DNA from: Paludibacteraceae bacterium | GTDB lineage: Bacteria; Bacteroidota; Bacteroidia; Bacteroidales; Paludibacteraceae | Assembly (NCBI GenBank): GCA_031292565.1 | Contig: JARLGW010000005.1 | Location: 62,001-126,000, forward strand | DNA: 64,000 nucleotides | Direction of reading: 5' to 3' | Part shown: positions 26,810-35,890 of the stretch, in pieces | Layout: each line of letters opens with the position of its first letter | Position numbering within the stretch: the first letter of the stretch is position 1 | Notes under the pieces: model-generated | Seen by the model: the letters and a program-made list of their open reading frames with translations, nothing else | Database searches by the model: none | Told to the model about the DNA's origin: nothing | Position numbers and translations under genes: made by a program

Positions 26810-26839
26810 ATGAATAGAAGTAAATAAGCATTCTTATTT

Positions 26840-26876
26840 AGACCTTCCATATTTTTTAGATATGGAAGGTCTTTTT
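26840..26876. terminator. Terminator between xth and the convergent XRE gene
   Basis: A perfect 13-bp stem (26840-26852 with 26860-26872), 7-nt loop and a T tract. The stop codon of the XRE gene at 26875 lies next to it. Confidence 0.88.
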
Positions 26877-27090
26877 ATTTATCGAAAAGTGTACTTAGAG
26901 GAATATTTAATGCAGTACAGATTTTGCAAAGTGTTTTAATCGTAATGTTAGTGTGGCCTGCTTCTATGCGGCTCATGTTTGAGCGTTCCATGTCACATTT
27001 ATAAGCAAGATCTTGTATGCTCATATTTTGAGAGCTCCTTATCTCTTTTATTTTAGTAACAATATGATTTATTTCTTCATTATAGTTCAT
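26875..27090 (-). CDS. XRE-family (Cro/C1-type) helix-turn-helix regulator
   Basis: A 71-residue single-domain DNA-binding protein. The helix-turn-helix is clear: SIQDLAYKCDMERSNMSRIE is the recognition region, followed by TNITIKTLCKICTALNIPL as in Cro/C1 proteins. There is no effector domain, so it probably works as a plain repressor. It is divergently transcribed from the lipoprotein gene, and the spacer carries two palindromes of GTATCA-N4-TGATAC type, the most likely binding sites. Such small regulators occur with mobile or toxin-antitoxin systems, but no partner of that sort is recognised here. Confidence 0.85.
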   Translation of the reverse strand: MNYNEEINHIVTKIKEIRSSQNMSIQDLAYKCDMERSNMSRIEAGHTNITIKTLCKICTALNIPLSTLFDK

Positions 27091-27099
27091 TTTTTATCT

Positions 27100-27163
27100 G
27101 TATCATATTTGATACGCAAATGTTTTGTTTTATATTTGCATCGTGCGTATCATATATGGTACG
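27100..27163 (+). promoter_or_regulatory. Promoter with two XRE-type operators
   Basis: Consensus promoter TTTG (27108-27111), 19 bp, TATATTTG (27131-27138), reading toward the lipoprotein gene. Operator 1, GTATCA-N4-TGATAC (27100-27115), covers the -33 element; operator 2, CGTATCA-N4-TGGTACG (27146-27163, one mismatch), covers the expected start of transcription. This arrangement fits repression by the divergent XRE protein. Confidence 0.7.
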
Positions 27164-27222
27164 AATGTTTAAAAGAAAGAAATCAAGTGGAAATATTTCT
27201 TAATAATTAATTTATAAATCAT

Positions 27223-28002
27223 ATGATCATGAAAAAGGTAAGATTATTCTATTCAATTAAATCAAATTTTAATATTTTTGTATTTAGTTTAGTCCTTTGT
27301 GTAGCTTTATTTTCGTCTTGTAGTAAAGATGAAGATATAAAAACGAATAGTTCGAGTTTAACTACAACGCCTACGGCATTGGCTATAAATGATAATAGTA
27401 GTGCTGGTGTTTATAAAGGTATTGTTGTTGGTTCTACAGGCTATTTTCAAGTTAAAGTAAAAAATGGAGATGATAGTATAACTTGTAAATTAGTTTTTGA
27501 TAATATTTCGTTAAATTTAACAACGACATCATTAAGCAAATGGAGTTCTAGGCAACCAATAAAAAATGCTGTGTTTTCCGGTATGTTAAATAGTCAGTCA
27601 GTTAGTTTAACCTTTAGCTGTGATTCTGATGGTTCTAACCCTGTTGCAGTAATTGATATACCAGGCCATACTACTTATGTGTCAATAGTTAAAGAAAAAT
27701 CAAATATGCTTGTTGAATGTTTTGAAGGAAGTTATATCCAACATAGTTCTTCTGGTGATGTTAGTGGAATATGGAATTTCGTTTCTTATGGAGAGAATGT
27801 AGACGGTTGGCATGTTAATTCATTGGGCCGTGATCATGCTAAATTTACAGGCACAATATCTAATTCTCGTTTGATTATCGATACTGATAAATTGTTAACT
27901 ATCGGGAAGGATCTTTTATATTTTAATAATAATCTTTTATCTGGTACGGCTGTGAGTTGCATAGGTGAAACTATAAATGTAACAGGAACTCGTGTGTGGT
28001 AG
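27223..28002 (+). CDS. Unknown lipoprotein in an AT-rich island
   Basis: A 259-residue predicted lipoprotein. The N-terminus has a basic start, a hydrophobic stretch (NIFVFSLVLCVALFSS) and a lipobox Cys followed by SKDEDIK, whose acidic residues resemble the Bacteroidetes lipoprotein surface-export signal. The rest is beta-rich, with GVYKGIVVGSTGYFQVKVKN and SGIWNFVSYGEN-like repeats, and Ser/Thr-rich; no domain recognised. The gene is very AT-rich next to its neighbours. It is controlled by the divergent XRE gene by inference and followed by the 132-residue gene after 20 bp. Start ATG 27223, or 27229 two codons later. Confidence 0.7.
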   Translation: MIMKKVRLFYSIKSNFNIFVFSLVLCVALFSSCSKDEDIKTNSSSLTTTPTALAINDNSSAGVYKGIVVGSTGYFQVKVKNGDDSITCKLVFDNISLNLTTTSLSKWSSRQPIKNAVFSGMLNSQSVSLTFSCDSDGSNPVAVIDIPGHTTYVSIVKEKSNMLVECFEGSYIQHSSSGDVSGIWNFVSYGENVDGWHVNSLGRDHAKFTGTISNSRLIIDTDKLLTIGKDLLYFNNNLLSGTAVSCIGETINVTGTRVW

Positions 28003-28022
28003 AATGTTTAATGTAGATAAAA

Positions 28023-28421
28023 ATGATAACAGATATTAATTTTAAAAGCGAAATCAATAAGTTTGATTCATCTGATAAAAAATTAAATTCATATTGGAAT
28101 CAATATCAAGATTTTGAGAAAGATATAGTTCTCTTAGAGTTGTGTCGTGATGAATTATTAAAAGAAATAAACTTAGTAAAGAAAAAAGCTAAACCTTATA
28201 TTGATTCAAAAGTCTTGATTTCTGATCTTCTAACAAAATTTGGAGAAAAGCATAATTTTCATAGACAATTCAATGAAAGACATCAAAATTTACATAAAGA
28301 ACAGGTACTTGGAATGTTATTATATAAATTAATGGTAGAAGATGTGGATGTGTGGATTTATTATCCAACGTTACATAAAGGACATGTGTATCCAAATGCA
28401 ACATATACTTTGAAATTATAG
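28023..28421 (+). CDS. Unknown 132-residue protein in the XRE island
   Basis: A soluble, mostly helical protein with no signal peptide or membrane segment; I do not recognise a family. It has many charged and aromatic residues (NSYWNQYQDFEKDIVLLELC, KHNFHRQFNERHQNLHKEQV) and a C-terminal part with DVWIYYPTLHKGH, rich in His and Tyr. It is AT-rich, 20 bp behind the lipoprotein gene and closed by a terminator, so the two probably form an operon. Coding evidence is the long open frame and the tight spacing. Confidence 0.6.
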   Translation: MITDINFKSEINKFDSSDKKLNSYWNQYQDFEKDIVLLELCRDELLKEINLVKKKAKPYIDSKVLISDLLTKFGEKHNFHRQFNERHQNLHKEQVLGMLLYKLMVEDVDVWIYYPTLHKGHVYPNATYTLKL

Positions 28422-28445
28422 TATAGATAAATATTTTAATGAATC

Positions 28446-28480
28446 AAATAAGGAATACAATTTTGTATTCCTTATTTTTT
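28446..28480 (+). terminator. Terminator of the XRE-controlled operon
   Basis: A 15-bp stem (28446-28460 with 28463-28477), 2-nt apparent loop, then T-rich sequence. Confidence 0.85.
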
Positions 28481-28534
28481 GAATAATATATCACTTTCTC
28501 TCCTTTTTTAACACCACCCTATCAAAAACATTTA

Positions 28535-28542
28535 TATCTTTG
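28535..28542 (+). promoter_or_regulatory. -7 box of the thiamine operon
   Basis: TATCTTTG about 18 bp before the start of the TPP riboswitch; no -33 TTTG at the usual spacing. Confidence 0.55.
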
Positions 28543-28559
28543 TCTCACTTTTTTTAACA

Positions 28560-28667
28560 GAAAAGGGGTGCCTGTTTTAGGCTGAGATTATACCCTATGA
28601 ACCTGAGCGGGTAATGCTGCTAAGGGATTTCATCCAGTATTTCCTCCTACCATAGTTTTCCCTTTTC
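28560..28667 (+). ncRNA. TPP (thiamine pyrophosphate) riboswitch
   Basis: The conserved THI-box pieces are present in order: GGGGTGCC (28565-28572), GGCTGAGA (28580-28587), the ACCC of P3, CCTGAGCGGGTAATGC near 28602-28617 and AAGGGA (28622-28627). P1 can form between GAAA at 28560-28563 and TTTC at 28628-28631. The longer word GAAAAGGG (28560-28567) is complementary to CCCTTTTC (28660-28667), which may be part of the expression platform in front of the thiS start. The aptamer would shut down the thi operon when TPP is plentiful. Confidence 0.93.
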
Positions 28668-28683
28668 ACAATTTATAGATGTT

Positions 28684-28887
28684 ATGCAAATAATCTTAAA
28701 TGAGAAGGGGATAGACATTCAAGTTCAAACCTCTTTACATGCTATTTTGGAACAATATAATTTTAGCACTCAAAAAGGTATTGCCGTGGCTGTAAACAAC
28801 GCGGTCGTTCCACGCTCGGAATGGCAAGCTCACCTATTGCAGGAAAACGATAAAATCTTAGTAATCACTGCCACCAAAGGAGGATAG
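28684..28887 (+). CDS. thiS: Sulfur carrier protein ThiS
   Basis: A 67-residue ubiquitin-like carrier whose C-terminal Gly-Gly is adenylated by ThiF and then carries sulfur for thiazole synthesis by ThiG. The sequence ends TKGG as required. The beta-grasp pattern starts MQIILNEKGIDIQ and the middle has AVAVNNAVVPRSEW, typical of ThiS. It is the first gene behind the riboswitch. Repeat elements fill the 130-bp gap to thiC. Confidence 0.93.
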   Translation: MQIILNEKGIDIQVQTSLHAILEQYNFSTQKGIAVAVNNAVVPRSEWQAHLLQENDKILVITATKGG

Positions 28888-28888
28888 A

Positions 28889-30790
<1,902 letters not shown>

Positions 30791-30796
30791 AAGACT

Positions 30797-30860
30797 AAAT
30801 GCTAAGACGCAACGACGCTAAACTAATTTTATTTCTTAGCGTCTTCGAGTCTTAGCGTTC
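30797..30860. repeat. Long hairpin repeat between thiC and the tenI-like gene
   Basis: Left arm with GCTAAGACGC and GACGCTAA, right arm with TTAGCGTC and CTTAGCGTT: about 26 pairs with a few mismatches around an AT loop. It contains the word CTAAGACGC in both orientations and seems to belong to a separate repeat family from those at 31433-33097. Confidence 0.7.
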
Positions 30861-30887
30861 AAATTAATTTTAGCGGTTAAATTTAAA

Positions 30888-31466
30888 ATGCAAAAAATAA
30901 TCATCACATATCCGACAAATTTTATTGGTGAGCCGGAGCAAATAAAGCAAGTGTTGCAGGATGAAAACGTGATACTGCATTTGCGTAAACCCGATGCCAC
31001 GGAAGCTGAATACGAAGCCTTGCTGCAAGCTATCCCGGCAACGTTTCACAAGCGGGTAGTGCTGCACGATTATTATCATTTGCAGAAAAAATATGATGTC
31101 GGCGGGTTTCATTTTTCCACCAAGAAAAGAGCTGAAATTAGCAATTTAGTCGATTGGCGGATTGACAAATTAAGTTTGAGTACATCCACGCATTCGTTGG
31201 AAGAACTTGAAAAATTGGATGTCCATTTTGATTACGCTTTTCTAAGTCCCATTTTCCCCAGTATTTCCAAACAAGGATATGAAGGTAATTTGGACATGCA
31301 AGCCGTACAACGCTATTTGCAAAAGCCACATCACACGAAGGTAATAGCCCTAGGTGGAATTGATGAAAGAAAAATGCCGCAATCAAAAGAATGGGGATTT
31401 GACGGTATTGCGATGCTAGGGAGTATTTGGATGCCTCCCCCAGCCCCTCCAAAAGAGGGGAGATAA
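30888..31466 (+). CDS. ThiE/TenI superfamily protein
   Basis: A 192-residue TIM-barrel protein related to thiamine phosphate synthase, but closer in its active-site loop to TenI (thiazole tautomerase): the segment AFLSPIFPSISKQGYEG replaces the ThiE motif G-P-x-x-x-T-x-T-K. It begins MQKIIITYPTNF and has ALGGIDERKM near 165. The last residues MPPPAPPKEGR come from a palindromic repeat that overlaps the stop codon. The presence of a second, true thiE two genes downstream supports a separate role here. Start ATG 30888. Confidence 0.8.
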   Translation: MQKIIITYPTNFIGEPEQIKQVLQDENVILHLRKPDATEAEYEALLQAIPATFHKRVVLHDYYHLQKKYDVGGFHFSTKKRAEISNLVDWRIDKLSLSTSTHSLEELEKLDVHFDYAFLSPIFPSISKQGYEGNLDMQAVQRYLQKPHHTKVIALGGIDERKMPQSKEWGFDGIAMLGSIWMPPPAPPKEGR

Positions 31467-31582
31467 AATGCACGAGCATTCTTGTTATTGATATTATTAT
31501 AAAATGACAAACTCAAATAACATACAGCAAAAGCAATACCTATATCCAGCTCCCCCTCCTTGGGAGGGGGCAGGGGGGAGGC
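31433..31582. repeat. Palindromic repeat pair spanning the tenI-thiD junction
   Basis: Left unit 31433-31462 (GCCTCCCCCAGCCCCTCC, then GAGGGGAG) and right unit 31548-31582 (CTCCCCCTCC, then GGAGGGGGCAGGGGGGAGGC) are inverted copies enclosing 85 bp. The left unit encodes the last residues of the upstream protein and the right unit residues about 16-27 of ThiD. Confidence 0.8.
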
Positions 31583-32289
31583 CTTTCGTTCTCTCCATAG
31601 CCGGACACGACCCTTGTGGTGGCGCAGGCGTGCTGGCCGACATCAAGGTGTTCGATCACTTGGGCTTGTCGGGCTTAGGAGTGGTGTCGGCACTCACTTT
31701 TCAGAACGATAGCTGTTTTGAAGGGGTAAAATGGTGTACGTTGGAAGAGATTGAAAAGCAATTATCTCCCTTACGCAAATATCCGGTGAAGGCTGTGAAA
31801 ATTGGTTTGATTGAAAACTTTGAACACTTGCAGCAGGTGGTGGATTTGGTGCGAAACTATTTTTCTGCAGCCTACCTCGTTTGGGATCCTATTCTCAAAG
31901 CCAGTGCCGGTTTCCGTTTTCATAGCGAAACCTCTTTTGCCGAAGGCCTGAGTAAAAAAATAAACCTGATTACGCCTAACTATGAGGAATACCTGCAATT
32001 GCAGTTGGACAAAACCCCGGTAGCCTGCCCGGTATTACTCAAAGGCGGACATCGGGACGATAAAAAAGGAATTGATATGCTGTATTCCAATGGAAAAGAG
32101 ACGGAGATTCCCGGTATAGAATTTAAGGATAAACACGATAAGCACGGTACCGGCTGTGTGCTTTCGGCAGCCATTGCAGGATATGTGGCGTTAGGTTTCC
32201 CTGAATTGGAAGCCTGTACAAAAGCAAAGTCGATCGTGGAACAACTGATATTATCAAATGAAACGAAATTAGGATATTTATCCCGATGA
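31504..32289 (+). CDS. thiD: Hydroxymethylpyrimidine (phosphate) kinase ThiD
   Basis: Phosphorylates HMP and HMP-P in thiamine synthesis. The 261-residue protein has the ribokinase-family start LSIAGHDPCGGAGVLADIKV (about 31-50), the WDPILKASAG middle and the end KHGTGCVLSAAIAGY with the anion hole and catalytic Asp region. The N-terminal residues 16-27 (PAPPPWEGAGGR) come from a palindromic repeat; no Met, Val or Leu start codon lies between it and the conserved core, so the repeat seems to be translated. Start ATG 31504. Confidence 0.92.
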   Translation: MTNSNNIQQKQYLYPAPPPWEGAGGRPFVLSIAGHDPCGGAGVLADIKVFDHLGLSGLGVVSALTFQNDSCFEGVKWCTLEEIEKQLSPLRKYPVKAVKIGLIENFEHLQQVVDLVRNYFSAAYLVWDPILKASAGFRFHSETSFAEGLSKKINLITPNYEEYLQLQLDKTPVACPVLLKGGHRDDKKGIDMLYSNGKETEIPGIEFKDKHDKHGTGCVLSAAIAGYVALGFPELEACTKAKSIVEQLILSNETKLGYLSR

Positions 32290-32308
32290 TTATAATTGAA
32301 AATGTGTT

Positions 32309-32962
32309 ATGATAAATCAAGATAGTATTCAAGTCCCCTCTCCTTTGGAGAGGGTTAGGGTGAGGTCTATTGCCCAAATACAATACATCACGCAAGATAA
32401 CCCCAAGCTCACGCATGCACAGCAAGCGCAGCTGATGTACGAAAACGGAATTTCGTGGGTGCAACTTCGGATGAAAAATGCCTCGAAAGAGCAATTTGTT
32501 GCCGAGGCCAAGGAGGCTTTGACCTATGCCCGAAAGTATAATGGCATTCTGCTTATTAACGACCATGTGGATATTTGCAAGCAAGTAGGGGCGCATGGCG
32601 TACATGTGGGCTTGAAGGATATGAGCGTGGCCGAAGCACGGGCGATATTGGGCGACGGCTTTATTATCGGTGGTACGGCCAACACGATTGACGATATAGC
32701 GTGGCATGTGCAAAACGGTGCCGACTATATTGGCCTGGGGCCTTTCCGTTTCACCACCACCAAAAAAAACCTAAGCCCAATTATCGGACTGGAAGGATAC
32801 AAAAAATTAGTGTCCGAAATGAAAAATCGCGACATTCATATTCCCGTTGTTGCCGTGGGCGGAATCACGATGGATGACATCCCCCACATACAAGCCACGG
32901 GATTATATGGTGTGGCTATTTCTACAGCGTTGTTAAAGAGCCTCACCCCAACCCTTTCCTAA
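32309..32962 (+). CDS. thiE: Thiamine phosphate synthase ThiE
   Basis: Joins HMP-PP and thiazole phosphate to thiamine phosphate. The 217 residues hold the ThiE features: VQLRMKNASKEQF, LLINDHVDIC, GVHVGLKDMSVAEAR, the pyrophosphate loop GLGPFRFTTTKKN and AVGGITMDDIP. The N-terminal residues about 9-19 (VPSPLERVRVR) are encoded by a palindromic repeat, and the C-terminal LTPTLS and the stop codon come from another, so both ends are repeat-derived; a start at an internal GTG or TTG is possible. Confidence 0.92.
   Translation: MINQDSIQVPSPLERVRVRSIAQIQYITQDNPKLTHAQQAQLMYENGISWVQLRMKNASKEQFVAEAKEALTYARKYNGILLINDHVDICKQVGAHGVHVGLKDMSVAEARAILGDGFIIGGTANTIDDIAWHVQNGADYIGLGPFRFTTTKKNLSPIIGLEGYKKLVSEMKNRDIHIPVVAVGGITMDDIPHIQATGLYGVAISTALLKSLTPTLS
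32330..32368. repeat. Palindromic repeat inside the 5' end of thiE
   Basis: The unit contains CCCCTCTCC and GGAGAGGGTTAGGGTGAGG, the same type as at 33059-33097. It is read in frame as residues about 9-19 of ThiE. Confidence 0.75.
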
Positions 32963-33097
32963 GGAGAGGACGGTTGAATACATTTAATTAACTCTTTTAT
33001 AGCTCAAAAATGGAAAATATGAAGGCATTAGAATATTAACTTAATATCAACCTAAATCCGATTCCCTCCCCTTTGGGGAGGGTTAGGGAGAGGTTTA
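32938..33097. repeat. Palindromic repeat pair between thiE and thiG
   Basis: Left unit 32938-32970 (GCCTCACCCCAACCC, then CCTAAGGAGAGG) and right unit 33059-33097 (CCCTCCCC, TTTGGGGAGGGTTAGGGAGAGG) are inverted copies about 90 bp apart. The stop codon of thiE lies inside the left unit. The right unit ends 7 bp before the thiG ATG. Confidence 0.78.
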
Positions 33098-33103
33098 ATT
33101 TGT

Positions 33104-33874
33104 ATGGAAAACTTGATTTTAGGAGATAAAACCTTCTCCTCCCGTTTATTTACGGGTACAGGTAAATTTAGTTCCAACACGTTGATGCAGCAAGCTATTG
33201 CCGCTTCGGGTTCCGAGTTGGTAACCGTTGCGTTGAAGCGTGTGGACGTGGAAGACAAAAACGATGAGATGTTGAATCATATCGCATTGCCCCATGTAGT
33301 TCTCTTGCCTAACACTTCCGGTGTGCGTAATGCCAAAGAAGCCGTGTTTGCCGCTCAATTGGCACGCGAGGCATTAGGTACGAATTGGATAAAGTTGGAA
33401 ATTCATCCCGATCCACGGTACCTGCTCCCCGATGGTGAAGAAACTTTGAAGGCTTCCGAAGAATTGGTGAAACTGGGCTTTATTGTGTTGCCTTACGTGC
33501 AGGCCGACCCCGTGCTTTGCAAGAAATTGGAAGAAATAGGTACGGCAGCTGTGATGCCTTTAGGTTCGCCTATCGGTTCAAACAACGGATTACAAACACG
33601 TGATTTCCTGCGTATTATTATCGAGCAAAGCAAGGTGCCGGTGGTAGTGGATGCCGGAATTGGTGCGCCATCGCATGCAGCCGAAGCGATGGAAATGGGG
33701 GCTGCCGCGGTAATGGTGAACACGGCGATTGCCGTTTCGTCCGACCCGGTACAAATGGCCGAAGCGTTCAAACTAGCCGTTCAAGCCGGACGGATGGCTT
33801 ACGAAGCCAAATTGGGCAAGCAGTCGATGGGAGCACATGCCACCAGCCCGCTCACAGCCTTTTTGTCAGAATAA
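33104..33874 (+). CDS. thiG: Thiazole synthase ThiG
   Basis: Forms thiazole phosphate from DXP, ThiS thiocarboxylate and dehydroglycine. The 256 residues have the Schiff-base Lys97 in TNWIKLEI, the start [12 protein letters not shown], the phosphate region [20 protein letters not shown] and the end SPLTAFL. All family features look intact. It probably works in a complex with ThiH, whose gene follows after 42 bp. Start ATG 33104. Confidence 0.95.
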   Translation: MENLILGDKTFSSRLFTGTGKFSSNTLMQQAIAASGSELVTVALKRVDVEDKNDEMLNHIALPHVVLLPNTSGVRNAKEAVFAAQLAREALGTNWIKLEIHPDPRYLLPDGEETLKASEELVKLGFIVLPYVQADPVLCKKLEEIGTAAVMPLGSPIGSNNGLQTRDFLRIIIEQSKVPVVVDAGIGAPSHAAEAMEMGAAAVMVNTAIAVSSDPVQMAEAFKLAVQAGRMAYEAKLGKQSMGAHATSPLTAFLSE

Positions 33875-33916
33875 AATAATTATTCATTGTGAATTATAAA
33901 TTATGAATTGAAAATT

Positions 33917-35035
33917 ATGTTTTCAGACGAGTTAGAAAAAATATCGTGGGAAGAAACCACCCAAACCATCCAAGCCAAAACGACCAAGGATGTGGAAGAT
34001 GCGCTAAGTAGAGCACACAATCAATTGACGGTGGATGATTTTATGGTGTTGATATCACCCGCAGCCCAACCTTATTTGGAAGAAATGGCTCAACTAAGCC
34101 GCCAATATACACAGATGCGTTTCGGAAAAACCGTTTCGATGTATGTGCCGTTGTATCTCACTAATTCGTGCACCAATTCGTGCATTTATTGTGGGTTTCA
34201 GCATAGCAACCCCATCAAGCGGATTATCCTTAGCGATGATGAAATAATGAACGAGCTCAAGGCTATTAAAAAAATCGGGCCGTTTCAAAATCTGCTCTTG
34301 GTTACGGGCGAAAATCCTCGTGAAGCAGGTGTTGACTACATTGAGAATGCTTTGAAATTGGCACAGCCGTTGTTCAATAACCTTTGCATTGAAGTGATGC
34401 CGCTAAGCGCGGAGGAATATCATAGGCTTACACAAGCCGGACTTTACGGCGTGGTCTGCTTTCAGGAAACCTATAATAAAGTCAATTATAATATTTACCA
34501 CCCAAGGGGGATGAAATCGAAATTCGAGTGGCGTGTAAATGGTTTCGACCGCATGGGGCAGGCCGGTGTACATAAAATAGGTATGGGTGTGCTTATCGGG
34601 TTGGAACATTGGCAGACGGATGTAACGATGATGGCTTACCATTTGCGCTATTTGCAACGCAACTACTGGCAAACGAAATATAGTGTGAATTTCCCCCGCA
34701 TGCGACCTTCGGAGAACGGACATTTTCAACCCAACGTGATTATGACGGATAAGGAATATGTACAGGCTATGCTGGCTTTCCGGTTGTTCGACCACGATGT
34801 GGATATTTCGGTTTCCACCCGTGAAAATAAAGAGTTCCGCAATAATATCCTTCCACTGGGGGTAACCTCTATGAGTGCCGGGTCAAGAACTGATCCGGGT
34901 GGTTATGCCACTTATCCGCAAGCCTTGGAGCAATTTGCCGTGAGCGACGAGCGAAACCCTGCCGATGTGGAAAAAGACATCCACCAGCATGGCTACGAAG
35001 TGGTGTGGAAAGATTGGGATGTAATATTACAATAA
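33917..35035 (+). CDS. thiH: 2-iminoacetate synthase ThiH
   Basis: Radical SAM enzyme cleaving tyrosine to dehydroglycine for ThiG. The 372-residue protein has the cluster motif C-x3-C-x2-C at Cys85, Cys89 and Cys92 (NSCTNSCIYCGF), then LLVTGENPREAGVDYI and the SAM/substrate region GAHKIGMGVLIGLE-like (here VHKIGMGVLIGLEHW). The route thus needs anaerobic or low-oxygen conditions. I chose ATG 33917; an in-frame TTG lies 9 bp earlier. The spacer before it is a run of AATTATGAATT-like words. Confidence 0.93.
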   Translation: MFSDELEKISWEETTQTIQAKTTKDVEDALSRAHNQLTVDDFMVLISPAAQPYLEEMAQLSRQYTQMRFGKTVSMYVPLYLTNSCTNSCIYCGFQHSNPIKRIILSDDEIMNELKAIKKIGPFQNLLLVTGENPREAGVDYIENALKLAQPLFNNLCIEVMPLSAEEYHRLTQAGLYGVVCFQETYNKVNYNIYHPRGMKSKFEWRVNGFDRMGQAGVHKIGMGVLIGLEHWQTDVTMMAYHLRYLQRNYWQTKYSVNFPRMRPSENGHFQPNVIMTDKEYVQAMLAFRLFDHDVDISVSTRENKEFRNNILPLGVTSMSAGSRTDPGGYATYPQALEQFAVSDERNPADVEKDIHQHGYEVVWKDWDVILQ

Positions 35036-35040
35036 ATAGA

Positions 35041-35195
35041 GGTGAGGAGTGAGAAGGTAAGAAGTGAGTAGAAGAGATTGCGAGAGGTGAGTAAGCTAGT
35101 AAAATTCAGTATTATATTTACTCACTTGCTGATTTCTCTTTTCTTTCTTCCTTGCTGATTTTCTCACCTGCTCACTTACTATTTTTCTCACTATC
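35041..35195. repeat. Large strand-asymmetric inverted repeat between thiH and thiF
   Basis: The left half (35041-35100) is purine-rich with repeated GTGAG and AGAAG words; the right half (35117-35195) is pyrimidine-rich with CTCAC and CTTCT words. The halves can pair imperfectly over tens of bases. It would form a long hairpin in the mRNA of the operon. Confidence 0.7.
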
Positions 35196-35202
35196 TAAAT
35201 AT

Positions 35203-35886
35203 ATGGAGCGTTATAACAGACAAATAATTTTACCCAAAGTAGGCGAAACGGGGCAGCAAAAGCTGGTCAACGCCCGTGTGCTCGTTGTGGGTGCCGGAGG
35301 CTTGGGATGCCCCGTGCTGCAATACCTTGTAGCGGCGGGTGTCGGTTGTATTGGTATCGTGGATGCCGATGTAATAAGTATATCCAACTTGCAGCGACAA
35401 ATTCTTTTTCGTGAAAATCAAATGGGGTTGCCTAAGGCGGAACAGGCTAAAGAAACTCTTTCGGCTCTCAATAGCGAATGTAGGCTGAATACCTATGCCT
35501 GCCGTTTGACGGAAGAAAATGCCGAATCACTAATCAGCCACTATGACATCGTGGTGGGAGCGACTGATAATTTTGCTTCCCGCCTGCTGATAGACAAATA
35601 CAGCAAACAATTGGGCAAGCCTTTTGTGCATGGCTCCATCTGTGAGTTTGGCGGACAGGTGTCGGTGTTCAATTACAGGGGTAGTATGAGTTATACCGAC
35701 CTCTTTCCCGACCAGCCGGAGGAAAGCACCTTGCCGTTGGGGGTAATAGGGGTGTTGCCGGGAGTGATTGGCACCCTCCAAGCTGCCGAGGTAATTAAAA
35801 TTATACTTGGAATAGGAGGGGTGTTGGCAAATAAACTACTTTTGTACGACTTGCTGAAAGCTGAATCGCGAGTAGTTAATTTTTGA
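35203..35886 (+). CDS. thiF: ThiF-family adenylyltransferase
   Basis: E1-like enzyme that activates the ThiS C-terminus by adenylation. The 227 residues start ERYNRQIILPKVGE, have the nucleotide loop VVGAGGLGCPVLQYL (about 30-44), the Asp/Arg pair in DADVISISNLQRQILF and the later DNFASRLLIDKY and SICEFGGQVSVF. The C-terminal zinc-Cys pairs common in MoeB/ThiF are not obvious, so it looks like a short form. Position in the thi operon favours ThiF over MoeB. ATG at 35203 is preferred to an in-frame TTG at 35152. Confidence 0.87.
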   Translation: MERYNRQIILPKVGETGQQKLVNARVLVVGAGGLGCPVLQYLVAAGVGCIGIVDADVISISNLQRQILFRENQMGLPKAEQAKETLSALNSECRLNTYACRLTEENAESLISHYDIVVGATDNFASRLLIDKYSKQLGKPFVHGSICEFGGQVSVFNYRGSMSYTDLFPDQPEESTLPLGVIGVLPGVIGTLQAAEVIKIILGIGGVLANKLLLYDLLKAESRVVNF

Positions 35887-35890
35887 TTGT

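Noticed and set aside
31433-33097. CRISPR array in the thi operon
   Set aside because: The repeats are irregular in spacing and inverted, not regularly spaced direct repeats, and no cas genes are near.
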